Source: Caballeronia sp. SEWSISQ10-4 2
Lineage (GTDB): Bacteria; Pseudomonadota; Gammaproteobacteria; Burkholderiales; Burkholderiaceae
Direction of reading: 5' to 3'
NCBI RefSeq assembly: GCF_030464885.1
Contig: NZ_JALPRJ010000047.1
Span: 1 to 64,000 of the forward strand
DNA: 64,000 bases
Below are positions 16,498 through 24,361 of the stretch, piece by piece (position 1 is the stretch's first letter; the number at the start of each line of letters is the position of its first letter). A model generated the notes under the pieces. That model was not told the DNA's origin and searched no databases. It saw nothing but the letters and a program-made list of their open reading frames with translations. The position numbers were made by a program, and so were the translations under genes.

Positions 16498-17924
16498 TCG
16501 CGCGCTCGGTGTCGAAACGCTTCGGCCCGACCGTTGCGCTCGATCGATTCGATCTTTCGATAGCGGCAGGCGAAGTCGTCGCGTTGATGGGCGCTAACGG
16601 GGCGGGCAAGTCGACCATCGTCAAGATACTGAGTGGCGTGTATCCCGGTGACAGCGGCTCGCTTGAACTGGACGGCAAACCGTACGCACCGGCCTCACCG
16701 CAGGAAGCGAAGGCGCTGGGCGTAGCGACGATGCACCAATCGATCGCTGATACGGTCGTGCCGGCTCTGTCGGTTGCGGACAACCTCTTGCTCGATCGTT
16801 TCAACAACGCGGCCACGCCATGGTTCGTCGGGCCTACGGCGCGGCTGGAAGAGGCGCGTTCCATCGCCGCGCATGTTGGCCTCGATGTCGATCTGCGCGC
16901 GCCGCTCTATACGCTGTCGCTTGCGACGAGGCAGCTTGTCACGCTGGCCCGCGCCCTCGCAGACAAGCCGGCAGTCCTGATACTCGATGAACCGACGGCA
17001 AGTCTTTCATCTGCCGAAGCCGAACGTCTTTTTACGGCTCTCGATGCGTTGCGCAAGCGTGGTGTCGCGATGCTGCTGGTGTCGCATCGGCTCAGCGATC
17101 TGAGGCGAATGGCGGACCGCGTGGTGATCGTCCGGGATGGCCGCCTTGTCGCGAACCTTAAGCCTCCACTCGATTTCGATGGCGCCATCGAAACGATGAT
17201 TGGCCGCGCGTTGCCGAAGACGCGAGAGCGTCGAACTGTACCCTCGACTGCGAATCAAGGGCTTCAGGTTCGAGGCTTGAAATTGTTCCCGGGTACGGAT
17301 GGCCCGTCGATAGACTTCGATGCTGCCCGCGGCGAGATTGTCGCGTTCGCGGGGCCGGTGGGCGGCGGCAAGTCGCGGCTTGCCCGAACGCTCTTTGGTA
17401 TCGAACCGGTTGTAGCCGGCACGATGACACTCGATGGCAAGCCATGGCAACCAAGCTCCGCCGGCGGGGCGATTCGCTCGGGCGTCTTCCTTGTTGGCGA
17501 GGACCGCTGGCATACGTCGCTCTTTCCTGACAGCGTGCCATTTGCATCGATTGAGGGCACGTTGAGTTTCCCGTTCCTGTCGCGCTGGTTCAAGGCCGGA
17601 TGGATAAACAGGTCGCGCGAACGCCGGCAGGCCGAATCCGCAATCAAGCGCTTTTCCATTCGATGCAACGGCCCCGAGGATCGCGTGGTCAATCTCTCGG
17701 GCGGCAATCAGCAAAAGGTCGTGCTGGCGCGTTCGCATGCGGAACCCGCCCGCGTACTGCTGCTCGACGAGCCGTTCCAGGGTGTGGATGCTGGCGCTCG
17801 CGCGGACATCGGACGCGTTGCGCGCGAGTGCAGCGGGGCGGGTGACGCTGGTATTCGTCAGCGCCATCGAGGAGGCGTTCGAAGTGGCAGACCGTGTGCT
17901 GCGCTTCGATCGTTCGATTATTGA
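16491..17924 (+). CDS. Ribose-type ABC transporter ATPase, frameshifted near the C-terminus
   Basis: The frame encodes a double-ATPase of the CUT2 (RbsA/MglA) type: first domain Walker A GANGAGKST and Walker B LILDEPTASLS, second domain GPVGGGKS, LSGGNQQKVVLARS and LLLDEPFQGVDAGARADIG. Directly after ADIG (about 17808-17815) the frame runs into non-homologous residues, while the expected ending lies one frame over (17812-17955). So the last 45 or so residues are miscoded here. The signature of the first domain (LSLATRQ) is also degenerate. The GTG start overlaps the MFS stop. It is either a recent mutation or a sequencing error; the neighbouring permease is intact. Confidence 0.8.
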   Translation: MLVARSVSKRFGPTVALDRFDLSIAAGEVVALMGANGAGKSTIVKILSGVYPGDSGSLELDGKPYAPASPQEAKALGVATMHQSIADTVVPALSVADNLLLDRFNNAATPWFVGPTARLEEARSIAAHVGLDVDLRAPLYTLSLATRQLVTLARALADKPAVLILDEPTASLSSAEAERLFTALDALRKRGVAMLLVSHRLSDLRRMADRVVIVRDGRLVANLKPPLDFDGAIETMIGRALPKTRERRTVPSTANQGLQVRGLKLFPGTDGPSIDFDAARGEIVAFAGPVGGGKSRLARTLFGIEPVVAGTMTLDGKPWQPSSAGGAIRSGVFLVGEDRWHTSLFPDSVPFASIEGTLSFPFLSRWFKAGWINRSRERRQAESAIKRFSIRCNGPEDRVVNLSGGNQQKVVLARSHAEPARVLLLDEPFQGVDAGARADIGRVARECSGAGDAGIRQRHRGGVRSGRPCAALRSFDY

Positions 17925-17955
17925 AACAAGCATTGAAGATCTTGCCGGAGCCTGA
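17812..17955 (+). pseudogene. Out-of-frame C-terminal end of the ribose-type ABC ATPase
   Basis: In frame +1 relative to the ATPase ORF the sequence reads DALRASAAGRVTLVFVSAIEE and onward to a stop at 17953-17955, a normal CUT2 ATPase ending. Its stop lies 3 bases before the permease ATG at 17959, the tight spacing expected if this was the original end of the gene. One extra base, or a loss of two, near 17808-17815 would explain the shift. Confidence 0.75.
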
Positions 17956-17958
17956 CGT

Positions 17959-18999
17959 ATGAAACTTGGCGCTTCTACCGAAGCAACATCCGCTGTTGGA
18001 ACGGAGTTCAGGCGCACCAGCATCAGGACTCAGCTCGAACGCAGCGGGATCCTGTTGCTGCTCGTGATTTTGGGCACCGTGTTCACGTGGCGAGAGCCGG
18101 CATTCCTGAGCGTAGACAATCTGTTCAGCATCTTGCAGGCTGCATCGATAGTCGCGCTTCTGGCGGTCGGCGTCACCATAACGCTGGCGGTCGGCGGTTT
18201 CGATTTGTCCGTCGGCAGCACGGCCGCGACCGCCCAGATGGCCGCGAGCTACGTGCTGGTCGTGTGGCACGGCAACGCGTTCACAGCTATTGCGGCGTGT
18301 CTCGCACTAGGCGTCGGTGCAGGACTTTTTAACGGCTTGCTGATCACGCGTCTTCGTGTCCCCGATCAGCTCGCAACGCTCGGCACACTGTTCCTGCTGG
18401 CTGGACTGCAACTGATTCCAACGGGCGGGCGCTCGCTGGCTACAGGCACGATTCTGCCGGACGGCACGGAGACCACGGGATCGTTTCCCGCGGCCTTCCT
18501 GGCGCTCGGACGGGCTCGCTGGCTCGATGTCGTACCCGTGCCGGTGATCGCGCTCGCGGTGGTCACGCTGATTGCCGTTCTGGTCATGGAATTCACGCGA
18601 TGGGGCCGCGTGGTCTATGCAACCGGCGGTAACGAAACGGCCGCGCGGCTAGCGGGTGCTCCAACCGCGCGTTATCGCGTAGCGGCGTATGTTGCATCGG
18701 GCGTGATCGCTTCGCTTGGCGGCGCGTTGATTGCCGCGCGCGTCGGGCGCGGCGACGTCGGTGCGGGCAATTCGCTTCTTCTGGATGCGGTAGCCGCCGC
18801 GCTGATCGGTTATGCGGTGTGGGGCGCCAAGCGTCCCAACGTGCTGGGCTCGGTTGTCGGCGCCGTGTTTGTCGGTGTGTTGCTTAACGGACTGACCATG
18901 CTCAATGCGCCTTACTACATGCAGGATTTTATCAAAGGCGCGCTGCTCGTAGGGGCGCTGGCATTTACGTTCAGCATCGGCAGGCAGGCTGCGCGTTGA
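17959..18999 (+). CDS. Ribose-type ABC transporter permease
   Basis: The 346-residue protein has about ten hydrophobic segments and the RbsC-family motifs ITLAVGGFDLSVGS, FNGLLITRLRVP and YATGGNETAARLAGAP. It would form the channel with the ATPase upstream and the binding protein at 20.5 kb. ATG 17959 lies 3 bases after the restored ATPase stop. The substrate is unknown; the family carries sugars but also autoinducers and other small polar molecules. Confidence 0.87.
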   Translation: MKLGASTEATSAVGTEFRRTSIRTQLERSGILLLLVILGTVFTWREPAFLSVDNLFSILQAASIVALLAVGVTITLAVGGFDLSVGSTAATAQMAASYVLVVWHGNAFTAIAACLALGVGAGLFNGLLITRLRVPDQLATLGTLFLLAGLQLIPTGGRSLATGTILPDGTETTGSFPAAFLALGRARWLDVVPVPVIALAVVTLIAVLVMEFTRWGRVVYATGGNETAARLAGAPTARYRVAAYVASGVIASLGGALIAARVGRGDVGAGNSLLLDAVAAALIGYAVWGAKRPNVLGSVVGAVFVGVLLNGLTMLNAPYYMQDFIKGALLVGALAFTFSIGRQAAR

Positions 19000-19127
19000 A
19001 TTTTCGCTAAGAAGAAATGGAGCTAAGCGTAGCAGCGTTGCGTTGATGTCCTTAGCGTTATCGTTCGGTTTGAACCCGGTTGAGGCGCTGCTAGATTGAT
19101 GGCGGTCCTATACATAAAAGGGTAAGC

Positions 19128-20369
19128 ATGTCAGCCATTCCGGAAGACACAGCAACGCGTCCTGCGAAGATTGATTCAGTACCAGTCCGCATCATCCGCG
19201 ACGATGCCGAGGCCATTGTTGTCGCCCATGAAGTCGCGGCTCGTCTTGCTGAGCAGGCTAGTGAGCGCGATCGCGATCGCCGTTTGCCGCACGAGGAAAT
19301 CGACTGGTTTTCGCAAGCCGGTTTGTGGGCAATCACGGTGCCGAAAGAATACGGCGGTGCCGGTGTGTCGTATGTGACGCTGACCGAAGTCATCGAGATC
19401 ATTGCCGCCGCCGATCCGTCGCTTGCGCAATTGCCCCAGAATCATCTGGGACTTGTGGACATCATTGCGCTAACGGGAAGCGAGCCGCAAAAGCAATTTT
19501 TCTTCGGCGAGATACTGCGGGGCAAGCGCTTCGGCAACGGTTTTTCGGAGAAGGGCACGAAACACGTCCTCGACTTGAAGACACGCGTTACGGCCAAGGG
19601 TGACGAGTACGTCGTCCACGGCACGAAGTTCTATTCGACCGGTGCGTTGTTCGCGGACTACGTACCTATTTTGGGTCTCGACGACGAGCGCCGTGGTTGG
19701 CTTGCCTATATTCCCAAGGGTACGCAAGGGCTTCAGGTCATCGATGACTGGTCGGGTTTCGGCCAGCGCACGACGGCGAGCGGCACGGTTATCGCAGAGC
19801 AGGTGCGGGTGCAGGCATCTCACGTATTTCCCGCGCACCGGGTAACGGACTCGCCGACGCTCAATGGCCCGATCTCCCAGATCATCCAGGCTGCTATCGA
19901 CGCGGGTATCGGGCGGGCGGCGGTGGATGACACGCTGAAATTCGTACGCGAACGCTCGCGGCCGTGGATCGATAGCGGCGTGGAGCGCGCAAGCGACGAT
20001 CCGCTTGTCGTGCGCGAGGTGGGCCATCTTCACATCCAGTTGCACGCGGCCGAGGCGTTGCTCGAACGTGCGGCGCGGACGCTGGACGCAATCGCGGCGC
20101 AAGCAGAAGCGCCGAGCGAGGACGATATAGCCCGCGCGTCAGTAGCGGTCGGCGAAGCAAAAGTATTGACCACGGAGATTGCCTTGCTTGCCAGCGAAAA
20201 GCTGTTCGAATTGGCGGGTACTCAATCGACGTTAGCCGTGCACAACCTCGATCGCCACTGGCGCAATGCGCGCACGCATACGCTGCACGATCCGGTGCGC
20301 TGGAAATATCACCTCGTGGGCAACTACTACTTGAACGGCATCAAGCCGGCACGCCATCCGTGGAACTAA
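19128..20369 (+). CDS. SfnB/DszC-like acyl-CoA-dehydrogenase-fold flavoprotein
   Basis: The 413-residue protein has the acyl-CoA dehydrogenase fold but resembles SfnB and DszC-type flavin monooxygenases used in organosulfur assimilation. Visible features are WAITVPKEYGGAGVSYVTLTEVIEIIAAADPSLAQ, FGNGFSEKGTKH, VHGTKFYSTGALFADY and a C-terminal HWRNARTHTLHDPVRWKYH. The HWRNARTHTLHDP ending is shared by this flavin-dependent monooxygenase group. It sits between a ribose-type permease and a binding protein, which suggests its substrate is imported by that system. ATG 19128 is used; an upstream ribosome site is weak (AAAGGG). Confidence 0.85.
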   Translation: MSAIPEDTATRPAKIDSVPVRIIRDDAEAIVVAHEVAARLAEQASERDRDRRLPHEEIDWFSQAGLWAITVPKEYGGAGVSYVTLTEVIEIIAAADPSLAQLPQNHLGLVDIIALTGSEPQKQFFFGEILRGKRFGNGFSEKGTKHVLDLKTRVTAKGDEYVVHGTKFYSTGALFADYVPILGLDDERRGWLAYIPKGTQGLQVIDDWSGFGQRTTASGTVIAEQVRVQASHVFPAHRVTDSPTLNGPISQIIQAAIDAGIGRAAVDDTLKFVRERSRPWIDSGVERASDDPLVVREVGHLHIQLHAAEALLERAARTLDAIAAQAEAPSEDDIARASVAVGEAKVLTTEIALLASEKLFELAGTQSTLAVHNLDRHWRNARTHTLHDPVRWKYHLVGNYYLNGIKPARHPWN

Positions 20370-20466
20370 AGCCCGGTTTGTAATGAATAAAGCGGCTGCG
20401 CATATCCAGCCAAGTCGTGGCGCGCCATGTCGCTTCGATACTCTCACTCCACGGAAACTACCCTAT

Positions 20467-21510
20467 ATGTTTAAACCCATCGGCCGCGTATTTATCGCTG
20501 CATTGCTTGCCGGCAGCATCACCGCTTACGCGGCAGGCGGCTTGCCCAATGCGCCCGCACCGTTCAATAAGGGCGGCGTCAAGATCGCACTGGTCAACTA
20601 TCTTTCTACTGGCGATTTTTTTCAGGCTTACGAGGCGGGCGCGCAAAAGCAGGCTAAGGCGCTGGGTGTCGACTTGCGTATTTACGAGGGCCGTCAAGAT
20701 GCGGCTCAGCAACGTGACCAGATCCAGCAGGCGATCAATCTTGGCGTGTCGGCGATCATTGTGAATCATGGTTTGCCGGAGTCCTTGAAAGACGTAGTGC
20801 AGGCAGCACTGGATAAAGGCATCAAGGTGGTGGCTTTTGACGTCGATCTTGGCAATCCGAGGATTCCGCAGATCGAGCAGAGTGACCATGATCTTGCGAC
20901 GTTATTGCTCGATCAGGCGGTTAAAGATAACGGCGATGCGTTCGCGGCCGCGTATGTCTATGTGCCCGGGTTTGCTCCGCTGGACCGGCGCGACGCGGTC
21001 TGGAAGGCTTTCAAGACCGCGCATCCGAAGATTACGGAAGCGGCGCGGTTTGGTACCGTGGACAATCCGATTGCGCAGTCGGTGGCGAACCAGGCTGCTG
21101 CGGCGTATCGGGCGCATCCTGACGTGCGCGTGGTCTTCGCTCCATACGACGAGTTCGCTCGAGGCGCGAAGCTTGCCGCGGACGAGGCGGGCATTGCTTC
21201 GAAGGTGCGGATCTACAGCGCCGACATATCGACGGCGGATATCGAGGCGATCCGGGCACCGGGAAGTCCGTGGGTCGCGACAGCTGCGACCAATCCGGCG
21301 GTGGTGGGTGCGGTTTCGGTGCGAGCGGCGGCGTTGCTCGTGGCGGGCCAGGACCCGGGGCATCGGATTGAAATCAAACCCGCATTGATCACGCGCAATG
21401 ACCTGGTCAAGAACGATATCCGCACGATTGCGGATCTTGAGTCGAAGTTTGTGGATTTTCGACGGGCGGATGTGGCTAAGGCAGGGTGGATTCCCGAGGT
21501 TCGTGACTAG
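20467..21510 (+). CDS. Sugar-type ABC transporter periplasmic binding protein
   Basis: The 347-residue protein (peripla_BP_4, RbsB type) starts with a signal peptide (KPIGRVFIAALLAGSITAYA) and continues VKIALVNYLSTGDFFQAYEAGAQKQAKALG. ATG 20467 is chosen at the signal peptide; the frame is open upstream to 20383 without similarity. It is the binding component nearest to the ATPase-permease-SfnB group and ends 12 bases from a second, convergent binding-protein gene. Ligand unknown. Confidence 0.87.
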   Translation: MFKPIGRVFIAALLAGSITAYAAGGLPNAPAPFNKGGVKIALVNYLSTGDFFQAYEAGAQKQAKALGVDLRIYEGRQDAAQQRDQIQQAINLGVSAIIVNHGLPESLKDVVQAALDKGIKVVAFDVDLGNPRIPQIEQSDHDLATLLLDQAVKDNGDAFAAAYVYVPGFAPLDRRDAVWKAFKTAHPKITEAARFGTVDNPIAQSVANQAAAAYRAHPDVRVVFAPYDEFARGAKLAADEAGIASKVRIYSADISTADIEAIRAPGSPWVATAATNPAVVGAVSVRAAALLVAGQDPGHRIEIKPALITRNDLVKNDIRTIADLESKFVDFRRADVAKAGWIPEVRD

Positions 21511-21522
21511 AGCGGCGGTCGC

Positions 21523-22551
21523 TTACTTGGTGCCGGCCTGGCCCAGTGTCTTCTGCGCTTCCGTTGCGTTGTCCTTGCTGACGAGAATCGACGGTACGTA
21601 AGTGGCCGGCGGCAACGTTCGATCGCCCGCCAGATAGCGTGCGGCATTGTCCACAGCGGTCTTTCCAATCAGGTAGGGCTGCTGTGCGACCACCGCCGCG
21701 GCGCTGGATTGCGGGTTCTTGACGAGTGCTACGAAGTCCGGGCTGCCATCGACTGCGTAGGTTTTGATCTCGGAACGATGTGCGGCGTCGACCGCTTGCG
21801 TCGCGCCGATCTGCGGCACGTCCCACGCGGCCCAGATGGCCTGCACGGTGCCCTTGGGATACTTGTCGAGCAACTTGCTGACCTGCGAGTAAGCATCCTG
21901 CACGGTGTTCGGAATGACGTCGCGCAACTCGGGCTGAATGATCTTGATCTTTGGATACCACTTCAGCACCGCACGCAACAGGTCGTAGCGGATCGCGATG
22001 ACCGGCACGCCGTAGAAGCCGTTGAAGACAAGGATATTGCCTTCGCCATGCAGATCGTTCACGAGCTTCAACGCTAGTTGCTCGCCGATGTAGAAGTTAT
22101 CGGAAGTCGTTACGTTGATGCTCGATGGGCTGGTGGTATCGACGGTGAAAAGCGGGATGCCTGCTTCGCGGATCTTCTGGAGCCACGGTTCGAGCACCGA
22201 CGCCGTGCCAAGCTGTTCAATGATGGCATCAGGCTTTTGCGCGATCAGCGTCTGGAGTTGCGCGATCTGCTGACTATCTTTCCGGCCGCCGTCCAGCGCG
22301 ATTGCAATTCCACCCAGCCGCTTCACTTCATCTATTTGTCCCTGATAGGCCCTCTGGTCCCAGTAATGCTCCGTGCCGGCGACGGATATGCCAATACGCT
22401 TGCCCGTGAGCGACGGCGTGTCGGCCGCTGCAGGAGCAGAAAACGCGGCAGTCGCGAGCAACGCGGCCAACACTGCAACTACGCGCGCGATAAGCGGCGT
22501 ACGACCTTTTAGCAAAGCATGAGTCCGTTCGGTATTTTTCTTCCGATGCAT
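21523..22551 (-). CDS. Second sugar-type ABC periplasmic binding protein, convergent orphan
   Basis: The 342-residue protein has a signal peptide ending near APAAAD and a peripla_BP_4 fold (GKRIGISVAGTEHYWDQRAYQGQIDEVKRLGG; AVDGSPDFVALVK). It lies on the opposite strand with no ATPase or permease beside it, converging on the other binding-protein gene. It could serve the same importer with a different ligand or be a chemotaxis or sensing partner. The start at 22551 gives a standard signal peptide with a basic N-terminus. Confidence 0.85.
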   Translation of the reverse strand: MHRKKNTERTHALLKGRTPLIARVVAVLAALLATAAFSAPAAADTPSLTGKRIGISVAGTEHYWDQRAYQGQIDEVKRLGGIAIALDGGRKDSQQIAQLQTLIAQKPDAIIEQLGTASVLEPWLQKIREAGIPLFTVDTTSPSSINVTTSDNFYIGEQLALKLVNDLHGEGNILVFNGFYGVPVIAIRYDLLRAVLKWYPKIKIIQPELRDVIPNTVQDAYSQVSKLLDKYPKGTVQAIWAAWDVPQIGATQAVDAAHRSEIKTYAVDGSPDFVALVKNPQSSAAAVVAQQPYLIGKTAVDNAARYLAGDRTLPPATYVPSILVSKDNATEAQKTLGQAGTK

Positions 22552-22891
22552 ATCGAATGAGAGTTTGGCGCAGTTAATGAAGGAATGAAGGGCGTAAAAA
22601 CTAGCATGAATCTCGATTCGATCATTCTGTTTTCAGATTTCGCTTCGACACTGGAATGTACCAGCCCGGCGTCAAGACAGACTTGGCGTTGCCTTGGAAA
22701 GGCTTAGGGAAATATGCGTATCGAGCATGACAGATCGCGAGTTTCTGAACTATTGGTGTTGAAGCTTAGGGCTAATCAGGATCCCTTACATTGGTGAAAA
22801 TTTAGAACCCGCTAAAGAAAAATCCCGCGCAAGGCTTGCCTTGCGCAGGATTTTGGTCAGGCGAATTGCGGCGTACCGTCGCCCGGTACGA
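22552..22891. other. Intergenic region between binding-protein gene and glsB-like gene
   Basis: It contains the upstream region of the minus-strand binding-protein gene and, at its right end, the intrinsic terminator of the GlsB-like gene (listed separately). The left part is less GC-rich than the surroundings. I see no gene in it. Confidence 0.5.
22811..22852 (-). terminator. Intrinsic terminator after GlsB-like gene
   Basis: On the minus strand AATCCTGCGCAAGG pairs with CCTTGCGCGGGATT (one mismatch, loop CAAG), followed by TTTTTCTTT. It lies about 40 bases after the GlsB-like stop codon. A shorter T-run on the plus side could make it partly bidirectional. Confidence 0.8.
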
Positions 22892-23170
22892 TCAGACCGT
22901 TGGCCCGGCGCGCCCGCGGCTAAAGAGCCGCAGAATGACTAGCAGGATCACGGCGCCGATCAGCGCGGTAATCAGCGAACCAATGATGCCGCCGCCTAGA
23001 TGGATGCCGAGAACGCCACCCAGCCATCCACCGATGAACGCGCCGACAATGCCCACGATGATGTCAACAATGATGCCAAAGCCGCCGCCATCGACAATCC
23101 GGCCAGCGAGCGCGCCGGCAATTCCGCCAATGATCAGCCAGAAAATGATTCCGTGTGAAACAGGTTCCAT
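22892..23170 (-). CDS. GlsB/YeaQ/YmgE-family small membrane protein
   Basis: The 92-residue protein consists of glycine-rich hydrophobic helices (GIIFWLIIGGIAGALAGRI; GIIVDIIVGIVGAFIGGWL), the pattern of transglycosylase-associated/GlsB stress proteins of the inner membrane. Start 23170 has GGAGA 5 bases upstream; an upstream in-frame start would add unrelated residues. A terminator follows the stop. Family members are usually induced by general stress; the exact role is not established. Confidence 0.88.
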   Translation of the reverse strand: MEPVSHGIIFWLIIGGIAGALAGRIVDGGGFGIIVDIIVGIVGAFIGGWLGGVLGIHLGGGIIGSLITALIGAVILLVILRLFSRGRAGPTV

Positions 23171-23398
23171 AGCGTTCTCCGTCGGGTGAAATCCGCGTAG
23201 CGGGTTACCAGCATGGTGGTGACGATACTTCCGGGAGGCATCATTCGTGATGTGATTTCCATGGTCCCCCTGAATCAATGCGCTTACCGGTTGGAGCAAG
23301 CCATGTGCCTGAAAGGGGCAATGTGGCAAGAACGACCGATTCACCCAGCTTGCCGCTTAACGTTGTCAGCCGTCACCCGGCTATACCCGAACCCGAGT

Positions 23399-23414
23399 AG
23401 TCCCTCTAGGGACT
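23399..23414. promoter_or_regulatory. Perfect inverted repeat upstream of rhamnose operon promoter
   Basis: AGTCCCT (23399-23405) and AGGGACT (23408-23414) are perfect inverted arms separated by CT. It lies about 40 bases upstream of the predicted -35 element, a usual place for an activator site. The binding protein is unknown. Confidence 0.4.
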
Positions 23415-23453
23415 TCCGATCCACTTTTGCTATCGGACCATCGAATAGTCGGA

Positions 23454-23486
23454 TTGTTTTGCTATGAGAGCGCCCCTATAGTTCGT
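23454..23486 (+). promoter_or_regulatory. Predicted promoter of the SDR-MFS-rhmD-SDR unit, with shared rhamnose motif
   Basis: TTGTTT (23454-23459) and TATAGT (23477-23482) are 17 bases apart. The -10 region contains CTATAGTTCGT (23476-23486), the exact reverse complement of ACGAACTATAG in the promoter of the second rhamnose unit (28713-28723). The predicted start, near 23489, gives a leader of about 58 bases. Prediction by eye. Confidence 0.45.
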
Positions 23487-23546
23487 TCATTAGCGGCATT
23501 AAGCAGGCGCCGAATCAACAATCATCCTAAAAGACAAGGAGACACG

Positions 23547-24299
23547 ATGAACCAGATCGATCTGGCCGGACGGACCGTGGTGATCACCGGCGGCGCGCGC
23601 GGCATTGGTTATGCGGTTGCGCAACGAGCGCTGGCGTCAGGGGCTGAAGTCGCGCTTTGGGACATCGATGCAGAACGCCTCGAGCGCGCGCGCGGCGAAC
23701 TCGCGAAGGCTGGCAAGGTCAGCGTCGCCGTAGTCGAGCTGACCGAGGAAGCGTCGGTTGAACAGGCGGTGCGCTCGGCGCTGGAAGCTCATCGAAAGAT
23801 TGACGTGCTGATCAACTGTGCGGGTATCACCGGCGGCAACGGCACGACCTGGGAACTGGCGCCGGACGTATGGCGCCGCGTGATCGACGTGAACCTGATC
23901 GGGCCATATCTTACGTGCCGTGCCGTGGTGCCGCATATGCTGAAGGAAGGTTACGGACGGATCGTGAATATTGCTTCGGTGGCGGGCAAGGAAGGCAATC
24001 CGAATGCGTCGCACTATAGCGCCTCGAAAGCCGGCCTGATCGGCCTCACGAAGTCATTGGGCAAGGAGCTCGCGACGCGTGGCATCTTGGTCAATGCAGT
24101 GACGCCGGCTGCAGCGAAGACCGAGATTTTCGATTCCATGTCGCAGCAGCATATTGACTACATGCTCTCCAAGATTCCGATGAACCGCTTCCTTCTGCCG
24201 GAAGAAGCAGCGTCGCTGATCCTGTGGCTCAGCTCGGAAGATTGCGCGTTCAGCACGGCATCCGTGTTCGATCTGTCCGGTGGCCGCGCGACGTACTGA
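23547..24299 (+). CDS. SDR oxidoreductase, likely 2-keto-3-deoxy-L-rhamnonate dehydrogenase
   Basis: The 250-residue short-chain dehydrogenase has the TGGARGIG cofactor loop, the NCAG motif and the catalytic Y-x3-K in YSASKAG. The ending FDLSGGRATY resembles SDRs linked to deoxy-sugar-acid oxidation (KDR/KDF dehydrogenases). As first gene of a unit with rhamnonate dehydratase it probably oxidises 2-keto-3-deoxy-L-rhamnonate at C4 (the LRA5 step). ATG 23547 follows AAGGAGA; the frame is open further upstream but without similarity. The SDR class is certain, the substrate inferred. Confidence 0.82.
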   Translation: MNQIDLAGRTVVITGGARGIGYAVAQRALASGAEVALWDIDAERLERARGELAKAGKVSVAVVELTEEASVEQAVRSALEAHRKIDVLINCAGITGGNGTTWELAPDVWRRVIDVNLIGPYLTCRAVVPHMLKEGYGRIVNIASVAGKEGNPNASHYSASKAGLIGLTKSLGKELATRGILVNAVTPAAAKTEIFDSMSQQHIDYMLSKIPMNRFLLPEEAASLILWLSSEDCAFSTASVFDLSGGRATY

Positions 24300-24361
24300 A
24301 GCTGCCTGCTGAAACGATTCCGCGGGTCACACCCGCGACATAAGAATATCCGGAGACACGC

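Larger units (their letters stand above)
23171..23546. other. Divergent intergenic region with rhamnose-operon promoter
   Basis: It separates the minus-strand GlsB-like gene from the first rhamnose-operon gene. It holds a perfect 7-bp inverted repeat (23399-23414) and a predicted promoter (23454-23482), both listed separately. I see no gene in it. Confidence 0.6.
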
